A stretch of DNA of 11,151 nt from Cypionkella sp. (GCA_018063485.1 JAGPBG010000034.1:1-11151); one strand, 5' to 3'. Shown: positions 1 to 5,893, counted from the first letter of the stretch. Translations and numbers: made by a program. Notes: a model not told the origin generated them from the sequence alone.

Positions 1-281
1 CCCACAGCCGGGCCCATGTTGTTGGCGACATCATTGGCGCCGATGTTCAGTGCCATATAGGCACCGAACACGGCAGCGGCGACGATGATCAGTGTGCCAG
101 ATCCATGTCCAGCCAAGGCAAAGGCCGCGAGCGCACACACAACCACGAAAATGAAGGATATTCCAATCGCCACCATCGGCCTGCCGATGGCTGCCGCGGC
201 ATTCTCAAGCTGTGAAAAGCGGGCAAGGTCTTTGTCCAGTGTCTTCCACCGGTTTGCGGGGGGCAGAGGTGGGTTGGTCAT
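1..281 (-). CDS. PiT-family inorganic phosphate transporter, N-terminal part
   Basis: The first 93 codons of a membrane protein; its 3' part lies outside the window. After a cytoplasmic N-terminus (MTNPPLPPANRW...) there is a hydrophobic segment at about residues 37-58 (ending VCALAAFALAG), a second one at about 64-78, and then the motif GANDVANNMGPAV at about 81-93. GANDVANNxGPAVG is the signature of the PiT family, which imports inorganic phosphate (as metal-phosphate) by symport with H+ or Na+ across the inner membrane. The start ATG at 281 is preceded by AGG six bases upstream. It is on the same strand as arfB, 92 bases downstream of it. H+ versus Na+ coupling cannot be decided from this fragment. 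I see no convincing Pho box in the gap. The family call rests on a highly specific motif. Confidence 0.92.
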   Translation of the reverse strand, partial: MTNPPLPPANRWKTLDKDLARFSQLENAAAAIGRPMVAIGISFIFVVVCALAAFALAGHGSGTLIIVAAAVFGAYMALNIGANDVANNMGPAV

Positions 282-318
282 GACTGGCCTGTCTTGCTCC
301 GTTGCTCGCGCTACGTAT

Positions 319-333
319 CGGGTGATGCACCCG
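319..333 (-). other. Perfect 6-bp hairpin in the pit leader
   Basis: The arms CGGGTG and CACCCG flank a 3-base loop, between the arfB stop and the PiT start. On neither strand is the stem followed by a T tract, so it is not a standard intrinsic terminator. It would sit about 40 bases upstream of the transporter start codon and could be an mRNA leader structure or an operator. Function unknown. Confidence 0.35.
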
Positions 334-373
334 CTGGCAACAGATTCGCCCCGGTTTCATCAGGTTTCTTCTG

Positions 374-796
374 CTATTCATCTTCGACAGGCTTGCCGCG
401 CAGGGCTTTGACTTCTCCCCTTTGCACCTTGGCCGTGACTCGGCGGCGCTGGCTGCCCAAGGTGGGTTTGGTGGCAATGCGGCGCTTTGGGGCGACGAGC
501 GCCGCCCGGATCAACTCTGCCAACCGTTCACGTGCCATCTCACGGTTGCGGGCTTGGCTGCGGGTTTCTTCAGCCTGAATAATGATCGCGCCTTCCAGCG
601 TCCAGCGTCGCCCCGCCAACCGTTTCAGCCGGGTCTTCACGGCGGTGGACAGATTTGGCGAGCGTTCAGCCTCAAAGCGCAACTCGACAGCGGTGGAAAC
701 CTTGTTAACATTTTGTCCGCCCGGCCCAGAGGCGCGGACGAAGCTCTCTGAGAGTTCCCAATCTGCAATCGAGAGATTTTCTGTGATCCAAAGCAT
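374..796 (-). CDS. arfB: Alternative ribosome-rescue factor ArfB (peptidyl-tRNA hydrolase, YaeJ type)
   Basis: A 140-residue protein of the class-I release-factor catalytic-domain family. It enters the A site of ribosomes stalled on mRNAs without a stop codon and hydrolyses the peptidyl-tRNA. The catalytic GGQ loop is present near residue 25 (RASGPGGQNVNKVSTAVELRF). The C-terminus is a basic tail (KPKRRIATKPTLGSQRRRVTAKVQRGEVKALRGK) of the kind that inserts into the empty mRNA channel in this family. There is no stop-codon-recognition domain, and length matches E. coli YaeJ. The frame is open to 850, but I choose ATG 796 (MLWITENLSIADWEL), because family members start a few residues before the 'xxI...IPxxEL' segment and because the upstream codons overlap an intrinsic terminator. 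No clear Shine-Dalgarno is seen for 796, so a very short leader is possible. The gene follows the small ORF/terminator module. Confidence 0.93.
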   Translation of the reverse strand: MLWITENLSIADWELSESFVRASGPGGQNVNKVSTAVELRFEAERSPNLSTAVKTRLKRLAGRRWTLEGAIIIQAEETRSQARNREMARERLAELIRAALVAPKRRIATKPTLGSQRRRVTAKVQRGEVKALRGKPVEDE

Positions 797-815
797 CGCT
801 ACAGCATAGTGCATG

Positions 816-843
816 GATATAAAAGAGAAAGGGTTGCCGACAA
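816..843 (-). promoter_or_regulatory. Possible arfB promoter nested in the terminator
   Basis: On the minus strand TTGTCG (843-838) and TATATC (821-816) are separated by 16 bases; each matches 4 of 6 positions of the sigma-70 consensus. The -35 lies in the loop of the terminator hairpin and the -10 just beyond its T tract. Transcription would begin around 809, giving arfB a leader of only about a dozen bases. This would reconcile arfB expression with the terminator just upstream and supports start 796. Weak, purely pattern-based call. Confidence 0.3.
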
Positions 844-853
844 GCAGCAACCC
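821..853 (-). terminator. Rho-independent terminator between the small ORF and arfB
   Basis: On the minus strand the arms GGGTTGC (853-847) and GCAACCC (837-831) form a perfect 7-bp stem with a 9-base loop, immediately followed by TTTCTCTTTT. This is a standard intrinsic terminator for transcripts coming from yhhQ and the small ORF. It lies only 24 bases before the arfB start, so arfB needs readthrough or its own promoter. Its 3' arm with flank (UCGGCAACC in the RNA) is repeated exactly at 1013-1005, which could allow an alternative, anti-terminating fold. Confidence 0.8.
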
Positions 854-927
854 TTCCCGAGTTCTAGGAGATGGGGTCAGTTAGGTGAATACCCCAATCA
901 GTGGTCTGTTTATCCAAGGGACTGCCC

Positions 928-984
928 CTAGAAAACACCCCCCATGACTGTTCCGACACGTTTCTCCAACATCACTCTAGACAC
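928..984 (-). CDS. Putative 18-codon small ORF / leader peptide with an extreme Shine-Dalgarno
   Basis: GTG at 984 opens an 18-residue frame, (M)SRVMLEKRVGTVMGGVF, ending with TAG at 928-930. What makes it credible is the ribosome-binding site: GAAAGGAGGTGATCC at 1000-986, with GGAGG placed exactly 7 bases before the GTG, so initiation is predicted to be very strong. The next in-frame starts (GTG 975, ATG 972) are too far from the SD. The frame contains AGA, normally a rare codon in GC-rich alphaproteobacteria. It lies 70 bases after the yhhQ stop and 74 bases before the arfB-proximal terminator stem, on the same strand as both. I do not recognise the peptide. It could be a leader peptide of an attenuator, a small functional protein, or a fortuitous frame behind a structural RNA element. 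Confidence 0.55.
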   Translation of the reverse strand: MSRVMLEKRVGTVMGGVF

Positions 985-985
985 T

Positions 986-1000
986 GGATCACCTCCTTTC
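986..1000 (-). promoter_or_regulatory. 15-base complement of the 16S rRNA 3' tail (extended Shine-Dalgarno)
   Basis: The minus strand reads GAAAGGAGGTGATCC. This is the perfect complement of the 3' end of alphaproteobacterial 16S rRNA (GGAUCACCUCCUUUC). Ordinary Shine-Dalgarno sites pair over 4-7 bases; for example, the thioesterase site in this window has GGAGGT only. ACCTCC at 1024-1019 on the same strand is a perfect complement of its GGAGGT core and could fold back on it. Confidence 0.7.
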
Positions 1001-1054
1001 AAATGGTTGCCGATAGGGGGAGGTTGACACAGATTTCGTGTTTGTCAAAAGTTT

Positions 1055-1675
1055 TTACGCCAGGCGTGCGGCATATTTTGCAATGGCAAGTCGAAAAGGC
1101 AACAATGCCAATAGATCAATCAGCAGCTTGACGCACCAATCCGCCACGCCCAGTGAAACCCACAGCGGAACTGTCGGCCCAAGCCCCAAAAGAGAGACCT
1201 GTTCCGCAGCCCAGCCGATATCATTGCCAGGTTCGATCCACACAAGACTGGCAGAAAACGCAACCGAGAAAAAGATCATCGTATCGGCGGTGGAGCCCAG
1301 CAGCGTTGACAGAAACGGCGCACGCCACCATGCTTCGCGGCGCAAACGGTCAAACAATGTAATATCCAGCAATTGCCCGACAAGAAAGGCAATTGCAGAG
1401 CCCAGAGCCACGCGCAGCGTGACAATAGGGCCAAACTCCCCCACAATCTGCGTGCCGATGAACGAACAAATCAGGCCAACGATGAGGCCGCCATAGACGA
1501 CGCGACGCGCGGCAACGGCACCGTGAAACCGGTTCATCAGGTCCGAAACCAGAAAGGCCAGGGGGTAGGAAAACGCGCCCCAGGTCAGCCATTGCCCGAT
1601 TGGAAATTGCACAAGGATATTTGAGGCCACAACGATAGTGGCCATGGCAAGGGTGCCAAGAAAGACAGGTTTCAT
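1055..1675 (-). CDS. yhhQ: Queuosine-precursor transporter YhhQ (VUT/DUF165 family)
   Basis: A 206-residue integral membrane protein with about six hydrophobic segments (near residues 3-24, 30-47, 59-80, 88-108, 120-145 and 168-198). The YPLAFLVSDLMNRFHG segment near residues 37-52 carries the D-x-x-N-R motif typical of this family. Members import preQ0/preQ1, precursors of the queuosine base at position 34 of tRNAs with GUN anticodons. The length is typical. ATG 1675 has only a weak SD (GGA, 7 bases upstream), and that GGA lies inside the predicted preQ1 riboswitch pseudoknot. This regulatory link independently supports the substrate assignment. The upstream gene ends 79 bases before, on the same strand. 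No other queuosine genes are in the window. Confidence 0.93.
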   Translation of the reverse strand: MKPVFLGTLAMATIVVASNILVQFPIGQWLTWGAFSYPLAFLVSDLMNRFHGAVAARRVVYGGLIVGLICSFIGTQIVGEFGPIVTLRVALGSAIAFLVGQLLDITLFDRLRREAWWRAPFLSTLLGSTADTMIFFSVAFSASLVWIEPGNDIGWAAEQVSLLGLGPTVPLWVSLGVADWCVKLLIDLLALLPFRLAIAKYAARLA

Positions 1676-1682
1676 GTTTTGA

Positions 1683-1711
1683 TCCGTTTTTTACAAGGTC
1701 GCGGAGACTTG
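1683..1711 (-). ncRNA. preQ1-I riboswitch aptamer in the yhhQ leader
   Basis: Read on the minus strand: P1 5' arm CAAG (1711-1708), L1 UCU (1707-1705), P2 5' strand CCG (1704-1702), L2 CGA (1701-1699), a single C (1698) in the position of the ligand-recognising cytidine, P1 3' arm CUUG (1697-1694), U, the A-rich L3 AAAAAA (1692-1687), then CGG (1686-1684) as P2 3' strand. P2 may extend to UCCG/CGGA. This is the H-type pseudoknot order of class preQ1-I (B. subtilis queC, T. tengcongensis), with the conserved first U of L1, the recognition C and the A-rich tail kept. The P2 3' strand contains the GGA that is the only SD candidate for yhhQ, so ligand binding should block initiation (translational OFF switch). 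P1 is only 4 bp and the tail is CGG instead of the commoner CUA. Confidence 0.78.
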
Positions 1712-1754
1712 GCCCTGAGGGGACGCTGCACCTAGCGCCGGACAGGTCATGCTG

Positions 1755-2651
1755 TCAATCCGCCAGATGGTATTCTACGATCCCGGTCTTCTGGAAGAAC
1801 ATGAAGTTGTCATCAGAAATCATCGTGGCTGTCAGCACACCCGACGCATTTCGCCACACAGAAAGCCCTTCCAGATTGTCATAAAGACCAACGGGCGTTT
1901 GCAGCAAGAGTGTCTCGTTGACAAAGCCTTTGCCCGTCAGATCAAAGCGGCGCAGCCGGGTTGAAAATCCTGCAAGTCCGCGAAACTGGCGCTCAAGCAG
2001 GTAAAATCTGCCGTCCGGCCCGAAATCCGCATCAACAGGAAGATAGCCCCCATCGCGACGAATGGTCAGGGTCTGGTCCCATTTCCCCGCGCGAAACCGG
2101 TAAACCGGAAACGAACGCCCAAGCCCGCCGGACCGCTCTGGCACCGTGTAAAGCGCACCCTTGCTGTCCATCGCCAAGGCTTCCAAAGAAGAATTGACCT
2201 GCATCTTGGCAAAATCGGGATGGGTCGGCAAATTTTCTGCAATGCCGTCAAGGTGACGATATTTCAGCACCCGAGCCACCCCCTCAAAGGAGATATAGGC
2301 ACTTCCGTCAGGGCCGATCTCCAGCCCCTCGCTGTCGGTTCGTCCCGCCCCCAGAGGGGCGTCGGTCAACCCTTTGAGTTGCTGCACTTTCCCGGCTGAA
2401 ATACCCGTGATACGCCCGTTCGCATCGCGGCTGATGCGTCCCTTTATGAAGGCACCATGATCTGACAGAGCCGTCAGAGACGTGCCATCAGGCGAAAGCC
2501 GTATTCCTGACCAGCCGCCAAAGCGGGGATCGCTGATGTGCCAGCGATAATCATCCAGAAAACCGGCGGGCGGGGCGGGGCTTGCACTGCCTTCCAATCC
2601 GGCAAGCAGGATCAGCCCGGCCGCTATCGCGAGGAGAGAACGTCGGAGCAT
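1755..2651 (-). CDS. Secreted phytase-like / esterase-like beta-propeller protein
   Basis: A 298-residue protein with a signal peptide (MLRRSLLAIAAGLILLAGLEGSAS, cleavage expected around residue 24-28), hence periplasmic or lipid-free secreted. The rest shows repeated short motifs of a six-bladed propeller: FGGWSGIRLSPDGTSLTALSDHG, DSEGLEIGPDGSAYISFEG, NSSLEALAMDSKGALYTVPE, PVDADFGPDGRFYLLER, DNLEGLSVW. These match the 'esterase-like activity of phytase' family (PF13449), whose name reflects weak experimental support; the substrate is unknown. The start ATG 2651 lies within the last 28 bases of mepA and has no visible SD, so translation is probably coupled to mepA. The call is of a family, not of an activity. 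Confidence 0.85.
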   Translation of the reverse strand: MLRRSLLAIAAGLILLAGLEGSASPAPPAGFLDDYRWHISDPRFGGWSGIRLSPDGTSLTALSDHGAFIKGRISRDANGRITGISAGKVQQLKGLTDAPLGAGRTDSEGLEIGPDGSAYISFEGVARVLKYRHLDGIAENLPTHPDFAKMQVNSSLEALAMDSKGALYTVPERSGGLGRSFPVYRFRAGKWDQTLTIRRDGGYLPVDADFGPDGRFYLLERQFRGLAGFSTRLRRFDLTGKGFVNETLLLQTPVGLYDNLEGLSVWRNASGVLTATMISDDNFMFFQKTGIVEYHLAD

Positions 2652-3514
2652 TGTTTGGGCAAATCAGCCATGGTGAATTCGCGTGGGCCTTTCTTGCGGG
2701 GTTTGGGCTTGGCAGGTTTCGGTGCCTTTTTGGGATGCAGATAGTCGTCGGAAACCCACCACATCAGGGTTTCATCGCAGCCGCTACCGCCTTTGGACAG
2801 TTCTGCAACAGTGGGCTTTTGGCTTTGGCACAGCCGCGCCCCTTTGGGGCATTTCAGGCGAACGTGAATATGGGTTTCGTGCCCGGCCTCGGGCCGGATT
2901 TTCTGCAACCAGCTTGCATCCGCTGCCGTTGCGGTTTTGCACATTTCGATCTTGACCGCTGCCGCGATGAAAATGCGGTCAACGCGGGGATCAGAGGCGG
3001 CTGCCTTCAACAAAGCGCGATGCCGTTTGGTCCAATTCGCAGTGACGGACATTTGATCTGCCGAGCGCATCGGAATCGAGCTGATGCTCTCGCGTTCCTT
3101 GACGGTCAGGTTCAGCCGCTTGGGCGGCAACATCCAGATATCGGCATCCAAGCCGATTTGATGGCTGGCATGGCCCGATGTCATCGGGCCACCGCGCGGC
3201 TGGCCCATATCGCCGATATAAAGGCCCGCCCAACCGATTTTCTGGGCACTGCGGCTCAGATCTTGGAGATATTCGACCAGAACAGGCTGGCCAAAATTGC
3301 GGTGGCGCGACAGACGCATCACTTGCCAGCTTGGCCCGGTTTCAGCAAGCTCGACCAGCCCCGCCCCACAGCCGCGCGCATAGGTGCCGATCGGCATGGG
3401 CGCCTGCTGGCTGGGCAAGGCCTTGGCACCGAACAGCTTGTTGGCCAGGGCTTCGGCACTGGCTTGACCGGCAAAGGCCAGAATCGCCAAAAGAAAAAGG
3501 CCAGGTAACTTCAT
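2624..3514 (-). CDS. mepA: Penicillin-insensitive murein endopeptidase MepA
   Basis: A 296-residue periplasmic enzyme of peptidase family M74 (LAS superfamily), which cuts D-Ala-meso-DAP cross-links in peptidoglycan. The signal peptide is MKLPGLFLLAILAFAGQASA. The zinc-site motif SGHASHQIGLDADIW is at about residues 113-127, and a second histidine cluster, GHETHIHVRL, is at about 211-220. Cysteines at 49, 192, 222 and several further on fit the disulfide-rich family. It is about 20 residues longer than the E. coli enzyme; the C-terminal region carries a Lys/Pro-rich stretch (KKAPKPAKPKPRKKGP), possibly a wall-contacting linker. The frame is open to 3544, but ATG 3514 begins the signal peptide and overlaps the stop of the upstream MFS gene as TGATG, so it is the likely start. 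Confidence 0.93.
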   Translation of the reverse strand: MKLPGLFLLAILAFAGQASAEALANKLFGAKALPSQQAPMPIGTYARGCGAGLVELAETGPSWQVMRLSRHRNFGQPVLVEYLQDLSRSAQKIGWAGLYIGDMGQPRGGPMTSGHASHQIGLDADIWMLPPKRLNLTVKERESISSIPMRSADQMSVTANWTKRHRALLKAAASDPRVDRIFIAAAVKIEMCKTATAADASWLQKIRPEAGHETHIHVRLKCPKGARLCQSQKPTVAELSKGGSGCDETLMWWVSDDYLHPKKAPKPAKPKPRKKGPREFTMADLPKQCSDVLSSR

Positions 3515-4878
3515 CAAACTCTCTCGCCCAAAGGTTTGACCCATTTCAAAAGGATCATGCCGATAATGAAAAGCGCGATCAGTGGCACCGCGATGCCCAT
3601 GCGCTGTGATCCGCTGATTGTGGTGAAAACAGCGATGGAGAAAGGGGCGATAAAGGACGTGGCCTTACCTGACAAGGCGTAAAGGCCAAACGCCTCGGTC
3701 GAGCGTTCGCGGGTGGTGTGAAACACCATCATCGTGCGGCTGGCAGATTGCAGGGTGCCGCCTGCCGCACCGATCAGGATGCCGCAGATGTAGAAGATGG
3801 TATCTGGTGCGGTGGAGCCAGTACCAAAGTTCATGCCGAAGAAGCTGTCGCGCGACATTCCCGCAATGACCAGACAAACAAGGATCAGCACCCACATCGC
3901 CAGATTGATCACTGGTTTTGGCCCGCGCGCGGAATCCATCTTGCCGCCAAGCCAACTGAACAAGGCGGCAGAAATCGCGCCCGCTATACCAAATATGCCG
4001 ATTTTGGTGACCGACCACCCCAGAACACCCGAGGCATAGACCCCACCAAAGCCATAAAGCGCGTTCAAGGCGTCGCGGTAGAACATTGAACTGATCAGAT
4101 GTGCGCCAAGACTCTGGCGTTCTTTCAGGGATTTCATCAGTGCCCAGAGATCGGCCATGGACTGGCCGATATTGACACGCCTTGCTTTGCCTTTCGGTTC
4201 TTTCACCCACAAAAAGAATGGAATCATGAACACGATATACCAAACTGCCGTCAGTGGCCCAACCGCGCGGGTGCCCTCGCGGGCTGCAGGATCAAGGCCG
4301 AAAATCGGGTTGATGCCGATCAGGGTTTTGCCGGTGCTGGAGTTTTCCGCCAGCAACAGCAGCATGATAACCAATGCGATAATGCCGCCAACATAGCCAA
4401 AGGCAAAGCCCGAGCCGGAGACTTTGCCCATATCCTCATCACCGGTAAGATCCGGCATCAGCGAATTGGTGAAAATGGTGGCGAATTCCATGCCGATCAG
4501 ACCCAAGCCGAACCAGATCATCGCGCGAAAGAGGTCGGGTTGATCGGGCATCAGATACCAAAGCATCCATGAGCCGACGACATAAAACATAGAAAACAGC
4601 CAAATCCAGACCATCCGCTTGCCCGAGCCATCCGCTATCGCCCCAAGAACGGGTGCCAGAATGGCAATGAACACGCCCGAAAGCGTTTGTCCCCAACCCC
4701 AATAGGCTTGCGCTGCGGCGCCCGCCGCCTCGGCATCCATTCCTGTTCCGATGAAATGGGTCCGTGCGACTTCGGCAAAATAAGGGCCGAAAACGAATGT
4801 AAGAAGCAGGGTGTTGTAGGGTTGGCTGGCCCAGTCAAAGAAATACCAGCCCCAAATCCGCTTGCGCTGCGAGACCAT
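3514..4878 (-). CDS. MFS transporter of the UMF1 / Atg22-like family
   Basis: A 454-residue inner-membrane protein with about 12 hydrophobic segments. The start MVSQRKRIWGWYFFDWASQPYNTLLLTFVFGPYFAEVA is highly characteristic of the Atg22-like (UMF1, PF11700) group, as is APVLGAIADGSGKRMVWIW, the first MFS cytoplasmic loop (G-A-x-A-D-x-x-G-K-R). The yeast relative exports amino acids from the vacuole; bacterial substrates are not established. ATG 4878 is preceded by AGGGG at a suitable distance. It is joined to mepA by a one-base stop/start overlap (TGATG), which implies translational coupling. Together with a murein endopeptidase this suggests, as inference only, transport of a cell-wall turnover product or small peptide/amino acid. 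Confidence 0.88.
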   Translation of the reverse strand: MVSQRKRIWGWYFFDWASQPYNTLLLTFVFGPYFAEVARTHFIGTGMDAEAAGAAAQAYWGWGQTLSGVFIAILAPVLGAIADGSGKRMVWIWLFSMFYVVGSWMLWYLMPDQPDLFRAMIWFGLGLIGMEFATIFTNSLMPDLTGDEDMGKVSGSGFAFGYVGGIIALVIMLLLLAENSSTGKTLIGINPIFGLDPAAREGTRAVGPLTAVWYIVFMIPFFLWVKEPKGKARRVNIGQSMADLWALMKSLKERQSLGAHLISSMFYRDALNALYGFGGVYASGVLGWSVTKIGIFGIAGAISAALFSWLGGKMDSARGPKPVINLAMWVLILVCLVIAGMSRDSFFGMNFGTGSTAPDTIFYICGILIGAAGGTLQSASRTMMVFHTTRERSTEAFGLYALSGKATSFIAPFSIAVFTTISGSQRMGIAVPLIALFIIGMILLKWVKPLGERV

Positions 4879-4927
4879 GCTCTGCCCCTTTATCTCTTGG
4901 CGCAGATCAAGCCTGAAAAGGGGCGTT

Positions 4928-4939
4928 AGCGCAAGCGCT
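4928..4939 (-). terminator. Short GC-rich hairpin after the thioesterase gene
   Basis: AGCG and CGCT arms around a 4-base loop lie just past the thioesterase stop. On the minus strand the hairpin is followed within a few bases by CCCCTTTTC. It may be a weak terminator between the thioesterase and the MFS transporter gene. The stem is short and the T tract imperfect, so readthrough into the transporter is plausible. Confidence 0.28.
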
Positions 4940-4944
4940 GCGCA

Positions 4945-5478
4945 TTATCCGCGAAGCGGTGGCCAGGGCCTTTCGGCATCACTTTCGATCCAGCTCTTGA
5001 TCCAGGCAGGCAAGTCCGGGCTGTCTTGCGCCTGACCGAGCGCAGCCAGAACCTCGGCAGGCGGCACGATGCCGCCCTTGGATATGAACGCCGAACGCAA
5101 AAGCATGTGGCAGGTGCAGTCATCCCCACGCCAGAAACTTTGCTCCAGATAGACAAAGCGCGCATCCCAGCCAACAATCCGACAAACCTGCGTCAGTTTT
5201 TGAAACACCGTCACGCGGCGGCGATAGCGGGTGGAGTTTCCGGCGACAGTAATGCCCCAGCCCTTTGTCTTGGCCACCTTGTCAAATCCCATTCGGATCG
5301 ACATCGGAATCCGTCCCAGATCAAACAGCGTCAGGGTACGGCCATTGTTCAATTCGCGCCACAGGTCCAGATCCCACGGCCAGACGCGATGCGAACTGAC
5401 ATGGCGGTCAAGGATCGTCAGACGCGGCGCATTGCGAAACTTCCAAAGCTCTTTGGCCATTCGGATAAAGGGATACAT
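4945..5478 (-). CDS. Acyl-CoA thioesterase, hot-dog fold (4HBT_2 / THEM6-like)
   Basis: A 177-residue cytosolic protein. The segment VSSHRVWPWDLDLWRELNNGRTLTLFDLGRIPM (about residues 27-59) is the hallmark of this thioesterase-like branch: the D-L-D-L turn, the L-N-N-G-R start of the central helix and the following D-L-G-R. Further hot-dog strands follow (RRRVTVFQKLTQVCRIVGWDARFVYLEQSF, then the CTCHMLLRSAFISKGG strand). It should hydrolyse acyl-CoA thioesters of unknown chain type. The frame is open to 5580, but ATG 5478 has GGAGG 6 bases upstream and begins where homologues begin (MYPFIRMAKELWKFRNAPRL), so that start is firm. The gap to the MFS gene is 66 bases. Confidence 0.85.
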   Translation of the reverse strand: MYPFIRMAKELWKFRNAPRLTILDRHVSSHRVWPWDLDLWRELNNGRTLTLFDLGRIPMSIRMGFDKVAKTKGWGITVAGNSTRYRRRVTVFQKLTQVCRIVGWDARFVYLEQSFWRGDDCTCHMLLRSAFISKGGIVPPAEVLAALGQAQDSPDLPAWIKSWIESDAERPWPPLRG

Positions 5479-5605
5479 TTGGCACCTCCGGTCGCTGACT
5501 TGTCGGACAGGTGCGGCAAGGTCAAGCCAAACGCTGCGGAAAGCATTGCCCTTTGTGGGGGCAGCTTGTAGCAGTGACACAATCTGTTGTGGTTGGAGTC
5601 GGTCG
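5479..5605. promoter_or_regulatory. Divergent intergenic region, thioesterase / YggT
   Basis: Two genes diverge from here, so it must carry promoters in both directions. The only candidate I can point to is on the minus strand: TTGACC (5525-5520) with a 17-base spacer to CAAGTC, a good -35 with a poor -10. SD sites flank both sides (GGAGGT for the thioesterase, GGAG for YggT). No convincing plus-strand promoter or operator palindrome was found. Confidence 0.35.
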
Positions 5606-5893
5606 ATGACGTCACTTTTTCAAATCCTGCTGATGATCCTCGATATCGCCAAGTGGATCGTGCTCGCGCATTTCATCATGAGTTGGCTGATCAATTTTCA
5701 GGTTCTGAACCTGCGCCAGCCTTTGGTGGCTCAGGCCTGGGGCGCGTTCAACCGGCTGTTGCAACCGCTTTATGATCAAGTGCGCCGTGTGCTTCCTGCG
5801 ACATCGGGGCTGGATTTCGCGCCGCTGCTGGTGTTGTTGGTGATATACGGGCTGCGGATTGTCTTGGTGAACAACGTGCAATTTTTCCTGTGA
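5606..5893 (+). CDS. YggT-family membrane protein
   Basis: A 95-residue protein with two hydrophobic regions (about residues 4-28 and 71-89) joined by an amphipathic middle, NLRQPLVAQAWGAFNRLLQPLYDQVRRVLPATSGLDFAPLLVLL. This arrangement, with the 'P(L/I)Y..(R)R(V/I)LP...G(L/I)D(F/L)(A/S)P(L/I)' stretch, is typical of the YggT family (PF02325), small inner-membrane proteins linked in other bacteria to cell-envelope shape, division and osmotic tolerance. The start ATG 5606 has GGAG seven bases upstream; the open frame extends further 5', but that part is antisense to the thioesterase. RecQ follows 45 bases downstream on the same strand, so the two are probably co-transcribed, though no functional link is evident. 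Confidence 0.9.
   Translation: MTSLFQILLMILDIAKWIVLAHFIMSWLINFQVLNLRQPLVAQAWGAFNRLLQPLYDQVRRVLPATSGLDFAPLLVLLVIYGLRIVLVNNVQFFL

Noticed and set aside
282..373. Pho box or strong promoter upstream of the PiT transporter
   Set aside because: No pair of CTGTCAT-like repeats; the best -35 (TTGCCA) has no acceptable -10 at 16-18 bases.
797..850. Extended N-terminus of ArfB starting at 850
   Set aside because: These codons overlap an intrinsic terminator and have no counterpart in the family; the family-like start is 796.
985..1001. Plus-strand GGATCACCTCCTTTC as a remnant of a 16S rRNA gene
   Set aside because: Only the terminal 15 bases match; the helix-45 sequence that must precede them is absent, and on the other strand the match is a correctly spaced SD before a GTG.
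1712..1740. Intrinsic terminator after the phytase-like gene
   Set aside because: Short G+C-rich stems can be drawn, but no T tract follows, and the region just precedes the riboswitch.
2582..3508. Long plus-strand open frame opposite mepA
   Set aside because: Its product is low in recognisable motifs and reflects the GC-rich antisense of a clearly identified gene.
3515..3544. Extended N-terminus of MepA starting at 3544
   Set aside because: It would put ten residues before a complete signal peptide; ATG 3514 fits the signal peptide and the TGATG overlap.
5479..5580. Extended N-terminus of the thioesterase starting at 5580
   Set aside because: A GGAGG site 6 bases before ATG 5478 and the usual family start make 5478 far better.
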